A stretch of 64,000 bases of DNA from Arthrobacter sp. M2012083 (GTDB lineage Bacteria; Actinomycetota; Actinomycetes; Actinomycetales; Micrococcaceae), in NCBI RefSeq assembly GCF_000281065.1, contig NZ_AKKK01000006.1, forward strand, positions 1 to 64,000. Reading direction: 5' to 3'. A model generated the notes under the pieces. That model saw only the letters and a program-made list of their open reading frames with translations, searched no databases and was not told where the DNA came from. The position numbers and the translations under genes are program-made. This document shows, piece after piece, positions 8,898 to 17,128 of this stretch. Position 1 is the stretch's first letter, and every line of letters starts with the position of its first letter.

Positions 8898-9101
8898 ATG
8901 GCTTTGGGAACCGTCAAATGGTTCAACGCCGAAAAAGGCTACGGATTTATCACTGTGGATGAATCCGGCGACGACGTCTTTGTACACTGGTCCGCCATCC
9001 AGATGGATGGCTTCCGCGCCCTCGAAGAAGGCCAGAGGGTTGAGTTTGAACTAGGGGAGGGCCAGAAGGGTCCGCAAGCCGAAGGCGTCCGCGTCGCGTA
9101 G
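8898..9101 (+). CDS. Cold-shock protein, CspA family
   Basis: A 67-residue single cold-shock domain that binds single-stranded RNA/DNA and melts mRNA structure. RNP1 (KGYGFITV, about 16-23) and RNP2 (VFVHWSAI, about 31-38) are both present, and length is that of a classical Csp. The ATG at 8898 is preferred over the GTG at 8889 because [10 protein letters not shown] must start near residue 4. A 173-nt leader separates it from the previous gene, as is common for cold-shock genes with structured 5' regions. A second, extended CSD protein is encoded at 24643. Confidence 0.93.
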   Translation: MALGTVKWFNAEKGYGFITVDESGDDVFVHWSAIQMDGFRALEEGQRVEFELGEGQKGPQAEGVRVA

Positions 9102-9180
9102 GTCGATCGCGGCGTCCAAGCCACTTCCCGTCAGCCCACGGCTGAAAGCCCTTTGTTTATAGAGCAAAGTGGCATCCCTG

Positions 9181-9207
9181 CTTGCACTCTCACCGGTCGA
9201 GTGCTAA
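9181..9207 (+). promoter_or_regulatory. CIRCE operator 1 and overlapping groEL promoter
   Basis: Half-sites CTTGCACTC and GAGTGCTAA separated by 9 nt match the HrcA-binding CIRCE element (TTAGCACTC-N9-GAGTGCTAA) at 16 of 18 positions. TTGCAC (9182-9187) and TAATTA (9205-9210) are 17 nt apart and could be the -35 and -10, putting the operator inside the promoter. Confidence 0.9.
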
Positions 9208-9215
9208 TTATTGAT

Positions 9216-9242
9216 TTAGCACTCCTATGGTTCGACTGCTAA
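9216..9242 (+). promoter_or_regulatory. CIRCE operator 2 upstream of groEL
   Basis: TTAGCACTC, 9 nt, GACTGCTAA: 17 of 18 positions match CIRCE. It begins 8 nt after the first copy and covers the expected transcription start. The remaining leader to groEL (9243-9425) is GC-rich and shows no other motif I can name. Confidence 0.9.
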
Positions 9243-11051
<1,809 letters not shown>

Positions 11052-11103
11052 GCTCCCCTGCTGTAGCGATACAGCACCCAGCATTACGCTGAACAGCATC
11101 ACG

Positions 11104-11141
11104 ACGGCGGTCCTCACCTTTTGGTGGGGGCCGCCGTTTTG
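11104..11141 (+). terminator. groEL intrinsic terminator
   Basis: A 15-bp stem (11104-11118 with 11123-11137, two G-U pairs) closed by a TTTT loop and followed by TTTTGTC, 52 bp after the groEL stop. Confidence 0.85.
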
Positions 11142-11289
11142 TCGCCTGTCCAAGCTGGAACGGCAGGGCTGCGTACCCAAGCAGACAGCGGATCAGGCCC
11201 TTTTGAGCCCGGTCATAACGAGCTGTACTGCGACCTCCTTGGGTGCTACCACGGTTTCAGTGTCGGTGGGGTCTGGCAGGATTAACGTT

Positions 11290-12336
11290 ATGACGATTAT
11301 TGCTGCCGCCGATGGGTCCGCCCTCGGTAATCCTGGGCCGGCCGGTTGGGCTTGGTATGTTGACGACTCCTGTTGGCGAGCAGGAGGTTGGCCGCACGGA
11401 ACCAACAACCAGGGTGAATTGATGGCCGTCCTTGACCTGTTTCGGTCGACGGCCCACGTGCCTCACGAAGAATTGCTGATCCTTTGCGACAGCCAGTACG
11501 TTATCAACTGCATCACCAAGTGGATGCCGGGCTGGAAGCGGAAGGGCTGGCGGAAGGCCGACGGCAAGCCCGTGCTGAATGTGGACCTTCTCAAGGACAT
11601 CGACCAAGCGATCATCGGCCGCAAATATACCTTCGAATGGGTTAAAGGCCACGCCGGTCACGACCTCAACGAGGCTGCAGATGAGCGCGCACGCGCCGTT
11701 GCCACGGCCTTCCAGCAGGGCGTAGCGCATCGGGCGGGCCCTGGTTTCCCTGGCACTCAGGAACAGGTTGAGTCTCATTCCCCAACGGAAGCCCGCGCAG
11801 TGCAAACCCGTTCTTCCGAGCCGGTCCCTGCAAGTGCTGCCGCCGGGGTCTCCTCGGCAAGCGTTGGTTCTCCGCCCGCAAAGACTGATCGCACCCAGCG
11901 GCCGCACTTTGAGCCGACCCTCTTTGGCGAGTCCGGCATCTTTGGCCAAGCCGATCTCTTCAGCGAACTGGAAGACGACGCTTCGGCGCAGCAACTGTCA
12001 GCTGAGGACACAGTCCTGGCGTTGGAACGGGAATTGCTGAGGCCCGACGTGAGGGCCGACATTGGCAGGATCGGTGTGCTGCTCCACCCTGACTTCGCGG
12101 AGATCGGCAGCTCGGGCAGGTTTTGGACACGGGACGCCATGATGATGGCGCTGGAAGAGGATCCCGGTGAACCGACTGAACTTGAACTGCTGAGCGCAGA
12201 CAGGCTCAGCGACACCACCATCCTGCTGAACTACCGCAGCTTCGCGCACACAGGCTCGGCGCTCCGCAGTTCCGTCTGGATGCTCGACCGCGGTCAATGG
12301 CGGCTGCGGTTCCATCAAGGGACTGTCGAGAACTAG
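11290..12336 (+). CDS. RNase HI with C-terminal DUF4440/SnoaL-like domain
   Basis: A 348-residue two-domain protein. Residues 1-140 form an RNase HI, which cuts the RNA strand of RNA-DNA hybrids; all four carboxylates are visible: Asp8 (AAADGSALGNPGPAG), Glu43 (NNQGELMAV), Asp67 (LLILCDSQY) and Asp131 (ADERA), with the HAGHDLN loop. A low-complexity Ser/Ala/Pro linker spans about 145-235. The C-terminal 110 residues (LERELLRPDVRADIGRIGVL onward) resemble DUF4440 of the NTF2/SnoaL fold, which usually binds small ligands. The ATG has GGCAGGA upstream; the open frame extends further 5' but lacks a better start. The fusion is unusual: bacterial RNase HI is normally about 155 residues. What the extra domain senses or does is unknown. 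Confidence 0.88.
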   Translation: MTIIAAADGSALGNPGPAGWAWYVDDSCWRAGGWPHGTNNQGELMAVLDLFRSTAHVPHEELLILCDSQYVINCITKWMPGWKRKGWRKADGKPVLNVDLLKDIDQAIIGRKYTFEWVKGHAGHDLNEAADERARAVATAFQQGVAHRAGPGFPGTQEQVESHSPTEARAVQTRSSEPVPASAAAGVSSASVGSPPAKTDRTQRPHFEPTLFGESGIFGQADLFSELEDDASAQQLSAEDTVLALERELLRPDVRADIGRIGVLLHPDFAEIGSSGRFWTRDAMMMALEEDPGEPTELELLSADRLSDTTILLNYRSFAHTGSALRSSVWMLDRGQWRLRFHQGTVEN

Positions 12337-12439
12337 CCTTGAGACAAATTCCTCCTGACCTGCGAGGCGGCTGCACAAGGGGGGAAGACAGCCAGCCCCG
12401 CAGGAGTTCATGGATGGGGGAGGACCAGGTGCAGGGCAG

Positions 12440-12730
12440 CTAGTACGTGAAGCGCCGGGTGTTTCCCTGCTCCACTTCCAAGTAGCTCGTGGCTGCTGAG
12501 GACAAGGCGATGTTGATGGATGCCAAGGAGGCCTCAACCTTGCTCTGAGTCAGTGCCCACTCCAGGACGAGCGCCTGAAAATTCGTGGCAGCTGTTCCCC
12601 GCCAGGTCGCCTCAAGTTCCTCCAGGCCGCGCCGCATGGTCTGCACATCGGAGCTGATGCGATCAACAGTTCCTTTGACGTTGGCCGATTTGAGCTGGAG
12701 CAATTCGGTATCGACGGAGATGACGCTCAT
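12440..12730 (-). CDS. WXG100-family (ESAT-6-like) protein
   Basis: A 96-residue helical-hairpin protein of the WXG100 family, normally exported by type VII secretion as dimers. The W-R-G turn is at about residues 43-45 between two helices, and length is standard. The ATG has AAAGG 8 nt upstream. No EccC ATPase, EccB/D/E membrane component or second Esx protein is near, so any secretion machine must be elsewhere. The C-terminus ends GNTRRFTY and lacks an obvious YxxxD/E export signal. The 12337-12439 gap to the convergent RNase H gene holds an imperfect inverted repeat that may terminate both genes. Confidence 0.88.
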   Translation of the reverse strand: MSVISVDTELLQLKSANVKGTVDRISSDVQTMRRGLEELEATWRGTAATNFQALVLEWALTQSKVEASLASINIALSSAATSYLEVEQGNTRRFTY

Positions 12731-12837
12731 GGGTGGTACCTTTCGACGAAGATGTTCCGCGGATTGCGGCGGGATGCGTGGCTACAACATCGAGCCTAGG
12801 CAGCCGCCCGCAACCGCAGAACAGGACTTCGTCGCTA

Positions 12838-12881
12838 TGTGGACAGTAGCGCTATGTGGATAAGACGCGTCAGGTGGACAG
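12838..12881 (-). repeat. Three DnaA-box-like 9-mers at 17-18 bp spacing
   Basis: On the minus strand TTATCCACA (12855-12863) is a perfect DnaA-box consensus, CTGTCCACA (12838-12846) is one mismatch from TTGTCCACA, and CTGTCCACC (12873-12881) has two. The first two lie in an 11-bp direct repeat (CGCTATGTGGA on the plus strand) between the kinase stop and the WXG100 start. Binding is unproven. Confidence 0.5.
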
Positions 12882-14333
12882 GAGTTCTGCCGATTCCTCG
12901 TGGAACGGAAGGCTGACAACCAAAGTGGCGCCGCCGCCGTCGGTCTCGGCCACTTGGACCGAACCGCCATGGGAACCGACGATTGCGGCAACAATCGCAA
13001 GGCCGAGGCCACTGCCGCCCGTTTCGCGGGTCCGCGAGGTATCCGCACGGTAGAAGCGCTCGAAGATCTTGTTGGTTTCAGACTCCGGAATGCCTGGCCC
13101 GTGATCGCGGATTTCGATGACGGAAACTGAACCGCTGGGGGTTTTACGAACACCCACGGCCAATTCCATGGGGCTTCCCTCGGGTGTGTACCGCAGCGCA
13201 TTTCCCACGAGGTTCCCGATGACCTGCCGAAGTTTGGCTTCGTCACCTTGGACGGGCGCGGCAGTGGGGGCGGCGCCGTCGAGCCCGGTGAGCGTGATAC
13301 TCCGGTCCCCGCATGAGGCCTTGGTGTCCACCACTGCATCGTGTGCAAGGAGCTGCAGGTCCACAGGCTTGAGCTGAAGCGGGCGCTGTTCATCAAGGCG
13401 GGCCAGCATCAACAGGTCTTCCACCATGGAGCCCATGCGCTTGGCTTCGCTTTCGATCCGGCCCATCGCCATCGCGACATCCTCTTGGGTGGCCAAGGCG
13501 CCGTGACGGTATAGCTCAGAGAAGCCCCGGATGGTTACCAAGGGGGTGCGCAGCTCATGGGAGGCGTCCGCTGCGAAGCGGCGCATGCGTCCTTCGGAAG
13601 CGGCGCGGGCAGCAAAGGAAGCCTCAATATGGGCAAGCATGGCATTCAGGGAGCCACCCAGCCGGCCAACCTCGGTGTGGGGATTGTCCACTTCCACACG
13701 GCGGGACAGGTCACCGGCCGCGATGGCCGCAGCTGTCTTTTCCACCTTGGCGAGGGGGCGGAAGGACCGTGCCACAGTCCAGGTGGCGATGAAGAACGCC
13801 AACACGAGCGTCAATAAGCCAACACCTACAACCACCAGGACAGCGTGCTCCATCACTTTGTCTACCGGCGTGAGCGGCAGCCCGATGATTACTACGCCGT
13901 TTTGGCCGTTGGCGGTGACTCCGATGGCTACCACGCGCCAGTTGGTACCGGCAGTGCCCTTGACCTGGAAGGGGGAGTTGCCGCGGAGTTTGGCCTCAGC
14001 TGCGGTGATGTTGGCGATCGCGGGACGATCACTTTGGCTGCCGCCGAAAGGGTACGGCTCGAGGCCCGGTACGTACAGTGTCAAAGAGTAATCCGTGGGC
14101 ACGGCGGAGTCGGTGGGTGTCGCCGGGTTTGGCTGGGCCAGCCTGTCAAAGGACTGCTGATCCTGCGCCAAAGCAACGGCGGCCTTGAGTTTGTCGTCCA
14201 CCTGGCCCTGCAGGTAACTCTTGACGAGCGTTAGCGTTCCCGCGCCCGTAGCCGCCAGGGCAAGCAGGAGCAGGCCCATGATGATGGCGACGAGCTGCGA
14301 CCTCAGGGACGCCGATTTCCAGCGAAGCAGCAA
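12870..14333 (-). CDS. Two-component sensor histidine kinase
   Basis: A 487-residue membrane kinase. Transmembrane helix 1 (about 13-36), an extracytoplasmic sensor of about 125 residues, transmembrane helix 2 (about 163-186), a HAMP linker (about 187-240), a HisKA domain with phospho-acceptor His259 in ADASHELRTPL, and a HATPase domain with the N box (NLVGNALRYT), G1 (DHGPGIP), F box (FERFYRAD) and G2 (GGSGLGLAI). The layout resembles mycobacterial TrcS/PrrB-type kinases. It starts 3 bp after its response regulator, so they are co-transcribed. The sensor domain gives no clue to the signal. Confidence 0.93.
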   Translation of the reverse strand: MLLRWKSASLRSQLVAIIMGLLLLALAATGAGTLTLVKSYLQGQVDDKLKAAVALAQDQQSFDRLAQPNPATPTDSAVPTDYSLTLYVPGLEPYPFGGSQSDRPAIANITAAEAKLRGNSPFQVKGTAGTNWRVVAIGVTANGQNGVVIIGLPLTPVDKVMEHAVLVVVGVGLLTLVLAFFIATWTVARSFRPLAKVEKTAAAIAAGDLSRRVEVDNPHTEVGRLGGSLNAMLAHIEASFAARAASEGRMRRFAADASHELRTPLVTIRGFSELYRHGALATQEDVAMAMGRIESEAKRMGSMVEDLLMLARLDEQRPLQLKPVDLQLLAHDAVVDTKASCGDRSITLTGLDGAAPTAAPVQGDEAKLRQVIGNLVGNALRYTPEGSPMELAVGVRKTPSGSVSVIEIRDHGPGIPESETNKIFERFYRADTSRTRETGGSGLGLAIVAAIVGSHGGSVQVAETDGGGATLVVSLPFHEESAELLST

Positions 14334-14336
14334 GGG

Positions 14337-15056
14337 TCAGCGCTTCTCTGCCGTTCGCAGCACGTAGCCCACGCCGCGCTTGGTCTGGATGAGGGCCGCG
14401 GCATCGGGATCGATGTCCACCTTGCGTCGAAGGTAGGAGATGTAGGACTCTACGATCGAGGCGTCGCCGTTGAAGTCGTATTCCCACACGTGGTCAAGGA
14501 TCTGGGCCTTGGATAGCACTCGGTTTGGATTCAGCATGAGGTAGCGCAGGAGCTTGAACTCGGTGGGGGACAGCTCGATCACGGTTCCGCCCCGGCGGAC
14601 CTCGTGGGCGTCGTCGTCGAGTTCAAGATCATCGACGCGGATCACGGCGTCGTCGTCTTCGAGAGGCTGCGTTCGGCGAAGGACGGCACGTATGCGGGCC
14701 ACCACTTCGTCCAAGCTGAAGGGCTTGGTGACGTAGTCGTCGCCGCCCACAGTGAGGCCCGTGACCTTGTCCTCGGTATCGTCCTTCGCGGTGAGGAACA
14801 GTACAGGGAAGTGCTTGCCGGCAGCGCGGAGGCGTCGGGTCACAGTGAAGCCATCCATGTCCGGCAACATGACGTCCAGGACTGCCAGGTCCGGAGAGTG
14901 GAGATCGGCCGCGGCGAGGGCTTCGCGACCATTGGCGGCCGCGACGACCTCGAAGCCTGCAAAACGCAGCGACGTGGACAGCAGCTCGCGGATGTTGGGC
15001 TCGTCGTCGACAACGAGAAGCTTGGCTTCGGGACCGTTCTTTTTCATGACACCCAT
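14337..15056 (-). CDS. OmpR/PhoB-family response regulator
   Basis: A 239-residue DNA-binding response regulator. Receiver domain: acidic pocket VVDDEP (Asp17/Asp18), phospho-acceptor Asp61 in LAVLDVMLPDMDG, switch Thr89 and Lys111 in VTKPFS. The C-terminal winged-helix domain (about 140-235) has SPTEFKLLRYLMLNPNRVLSK and the recognition region DASIVESYISYLRRKVD. Partner of the kinase immediately downstream. The start could be residue 1 or Met4; GGGAG is close to the first. A palindrome covers that ribosome site (15061-15077), suggesting autoregulation. Closest described relatives by layout are TrcR/PrrA-type regulators; target genes cannot be inferred. Confidence 0.93.
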   Translation of the reverse strand: MGVMKKNGPEAKLLVVDDEPNIRELLSTSLRFAGFEVVAAANGREALAAADLHSPDLAVLDVMLPDMDGFTVTRRLRAAGKHFPVLFLTAKDDTEDKVTGLTVGGDDYVTKPFSLDEVVARIRAVLRRTQPLEDDDAVIRVDDLELDDDAHEVRRGGTVIELSPTEFKLLRYLMLNPNRVLSKAQILDHVWEYDFNGDASIVESYISYLRRKVDIDPDAAALIQTKRGVGYVLRTAEKR

Positions 15057-15060
15057 GATG

Positions 15061-15077
15061 CTCCCAGAATCTGGGAG
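15061..15077 (-). promoter_or_regulatory. 17-bp perfect palindrome over the response-regulator ribosome site
   Basis: CTCCCAGA-A-TCTGGGAG is fully symmetric and ends 4 nt before the start codon. In RNA it can form a 7-bp hairpin with a 3-nt loop that hides the GGGAG ribosome site; in DNA it could be an operator. Confidence 0.5.
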
Positions 15078-15136
15078 TTCACTGGATGCTGCATGTGAGC
15101 GGACTTAGTGGCTGCGGCCGGTTGACGCGCCCGGGT

Positions 15137-15769
15137 TCAGGCCCCCAGCACCAACCCGGTTCCCAGCGCCACCATGGTCACTGAGATGCCGCCATCCAGG
15201 AACCGCCAGGATAGTGGCCGGGCGAAGAAGCCGCGGAGGAAGCGTGCCCCGAATCCAAGGGTGGCAAACCACACGATGCTGCCCAGCATGGCTCCGGCGC
15301 CGAACCACCACTGCAGTTGAGCTCCTTGGGCGCTGGCTATCGAGCCAAGGAGGGCTATGTCCAAGTAGACGTGCGGGTTCAGCCATGTCAGTGCCAGGAC
15401 GGTGGTGACGGCGGCGGCGAGCCCACGCTTCGCGCCGGCGTCGTTGACTGGCCCTTCACTTGTCAACGACTGCGGGCGCAACGCCCTGCGGGCGGCCATG
15501 ATGCCATAAGTCACCAGGAAGGCCGCCCCCACGTAGCGAAGAACGACGACGGCGGCGGGAGCTGCCGTAATGAGGGCGCCGGTGCCAAGGACTCCGGCAG
15601 CGATAAGGACGGCGTCGCTCAACGCGCACACCGCCACGACAGGGACGATGTGCTCGCCGCGGATCCCTTGGCGGAGTACGAAAGCATTCTGGGCGCCGAT
15701 GGCGACGATGAGGGCGAGTCCGGTGGCCATGCCCAGGCCTGCGGAATGGAAGAAATCAGTATGGTTCAC
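15137..15769 (-). CDS. lysE: LysE/ArgO-type basic amino acid exporter
   Basis: A 210-residue inner-membrane exporter for lysine/arginine. About six hydrophobic segments are seen, beginning GLGMATGLALIVAIGAQNAFVLRQG, the family's N-terminal signature; TVLALTWLNPHVYLDIALLG is the second conserved block. Length is typical. The GTG start is 6 nt after TAATTT, so the mRNA is probably leaderless. It is divergent from a LysG-type regulator, the classic lysE-lysG arrangement of Corynebacterium, in which LysG activates export when lysine or arginine accumulates. Confidence 0.93.
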   Translation of the reverse strand: MNHTDFFHSAGLGMATGLALIVAIGAQNAFVLRQGIRGEHIVPVVAVCALSDAVLIAAGVLGTGALITAAPAAVVVLRYVGAAFLVTYGIMAARRALRPQSLTSEGPVNDAGAKRGLAAAVTTVLALTWLNPHVYLDIALLGSIASAQGAQLQWWFGAGAMLGSIVWFATLGFGARFLRGFFARPLSWRFLDGGISVTMVALGTGLVLGA

Positions 15770-15775
15770 CCTTCG

Positions 15776-15781
15776 AAATTA
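15776..15781 (-). promoter_or_regulatory. lysE -10 element (leaderless)
   Basis: TAATTT on the minus strand ends exactly 6 nt before the GTG start, placing the transcription start at the first base of the start codon. Confidence 0.55.
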
Positions 15782-15795
15782 CGGTTCCCGGCATA

Positions 15796-15810
15796 TTTAG
15801 ACCAGCTAAA
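15796..15810. promoter_or_regulatory. Candidate LysG operator
   Basis: TTTAG-ACCAG-CTAAA is a perfect inverted repeat with the T-N11-A form of LysR-type sites. It sits midway between the two start codons, over the -35 regions of both divergent promoters. Confidence 0.6.
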
Positions 15811-15823
15811 GATTCTCATGCAA

Positions 15824-15840
15824 CATAAGATGATCTTATG
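15824..15840 (+). promoter_or_regulatory. lysG leaderless promoter within a 17-bp palindrome
   Basis: CATAAGAT-G-ATCTTATG is perfectly symmetric and includes the lysG ATG. Its TAAGAT (15826-15831) lies at -12 to -7 relative to the ATG, so it also serves as the -10 of a leaderless transcript; protein binding here would block lysG itself. Confidence 0.6.
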
Positions 15841-16779
15841 CCTCACTTCCCCTCCGAGCAGCTGCTGACCTTCGCGACCGTCCTCTCCGAGGGCACCCTG
15901 GACGCTGCTGCCCGCGTGCTTCACATCACGCCGTCGGCCGTCTCTCAACGGTTGAAAGCGCTCGAGCAGTCCTCAGGCAGAGTGCTGTTGCAACGCAGCA
16001 ACCCTGCCAAAGCCACCGATGCAGGCGAGGTGGTGCTGCGTCTGGCGCGGCAGGTGGCCCAACTGGAAGCTGATGCCGGGCGGGAACTGGGCTTGGGCGC
16101 CGACGGGGCGCAGTTGGCGGTGCCGATCGTGGTCAACGCGGATTCGCTGGCGGTGTGGTTCCTCCAAGCGTTGGCCAAGGTTCCCGCGGACCTCAACGTC
16201 ACCTTCGACCTTCACCGGGACGATGAACAACACTCCACTTCATTGCTGCGCTCAGGCACGGTCATGGCGGCCGTCACCGCCACGCCCGAGCCTGTGCAGG
16301 GGTGCCGCGTGGAGAGCCTCGGGGTGATGCGGTACCGTGCCGTTGCGGCACCGCGTTTCGTGGACCGTTGGTTCCCGGGATTGTGGAAGGGCCCGGTCTC
16401 GGGTGGGGGCTTGACCGGGACCGCGCTCAATGCCGCGACCACCGTGGACTTCGACCGCAAGGACACCTACCAGTGGGCCTTTGTGCAGTCGGCATTCAAG
16501 GCTGAGGGTGAGCCGCTTCCGGAACGGAAAGGACCGCGCCATTACGTCCCGGCTTCCCAGGACTTCGGCGATGCCATCCGTTTGGGGCTCGGCTGGGGGC
16601 TAATTCCGGAAGTTCAATGCGGACCGGAAATAGCAGACGGCAGGCTGATCGAGCTCGCCCCCGACCACCCCTTCGACGTACCGCTTTACTGGCAACGCTG
16701 GCGGACCGCGTCCCGTGTGCTTGATGTGCTCAGCGAAACCATCCGCGAGGTTTCAGCGCTGTATCTGCGGAAACCCTGA
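15838..16779 (+). CDS. lysG: LysG/ArgP-type LysR-family regulator
   Basis: A 313-residue LysR-type activator. The N-terminal winged HTH (about 1-60) contains AARVLHITPSAVSQRLKALEQ; a linker helix and a C-terminal effector-binding domain follow. The ArgP/LysG subgroup is indicated by the HTH sequence and by the divergent exporter. It should bind lysine/arginine and switch on lysE. No Shine-Dalgarno is present; translation probably begins on the 5' end of the transcript. Length is slightly over the usual 290-300 residues but nothing is missing. Confidence 0.93.
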   Translation: MPHFPSEQLLTFATVLSEGTLDAAARVLHITPSAVSQRLKALEQSSGRVLLQRSNPAKATDAGEVVLRLARQVAQLEADAGRELGLGADGAQLAVPIVVNADSLAVWFLQALAKVPADLNVTFDLHRDDEQHSTSLLRSGTVMAAVTATPEPVQGCRVESLGVMRYRAVAAPRFVDRWFPGLWKGPVSGGGLTGTALNAATTVDFDRKDTYQWAFVQSAFKAEGEPLPERKGPRHYVPASQDFGDAIRLGLGWGLIPEVQCGPEIADGRLIELAPDHPFDVPLYWQRWRTASRVLDVLSETIREVSALYLRKP

Positions 16780-16864
16780 GGCTGCGAAAGTACTGCATGC
16801 TCGAAATCCGAACACGCCCACGGATGCTTCTAAAAATGTCAGTGCCCCGCTCCACACTTTAACC

Positions 16865-17080
16865 ATGGCAAACACAGCAGCTCCCGCAAGCATCCACCAG
16901 CACCGTGACGTGGAGTTCCACGTGACCTACCTGGACACCGATTCCGGCCGCATCCGGCGTGAAGATTTTGAGGACCTGGCAGCGGCTGAGCGGTTCGCCA
17001 GTGCCCAACTCCGCGATGAGGACGGCTGGGCCGTGGTGGACCACGTCAAGATCCAGGTCACCAGCCGGATGGTCGCCTGA
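16865..17080 (+). CDS. Small conserved hypothetical protein
   Basis: A 71-residue protein with no signal peptide or membrane segment. It reads MANTAAPASIHQHRDVEFHV then an acidic alpha/beta stretch with LAAAERFASAQLRDEDGWAV, and codon use matches the neighbouring genes. I do not recognise a family with a known function. No clear ribosome site precedes the ATG; a CACACT hexamer lies 6 nt upstream, possibly a weak leaderless promoter. It sits alone between lysG and the convergent oxidase gene. Confidence 0.6.
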   Translation: MANTAAPASIHQHRDVEFHVTYLDTDSGRIRREDFEDLAAAERFASAQLRDEDGWAVVDHVKIQVTSRMVA

Positions 17081-17092
17081 GGCGCAAGCCTC

Positions 17093-17128
17093 CCTGCCGG
17101 CTCACTCCGGCCTGCCGGCTCACTCCGG
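17093..17128. repeat. 18-bp tandem duplication spanning the oxidase stop codon
   Basis: CCTGCCGGCTCACTCCGG occurs twice head to tail. Each unit has a small inverted repeat (GCCGG/CCGGC). The oxidase stop codon lies inside the second copy, so gain or loss of a unit would leave the protein nearly unchanged. Confidence 0.8.
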
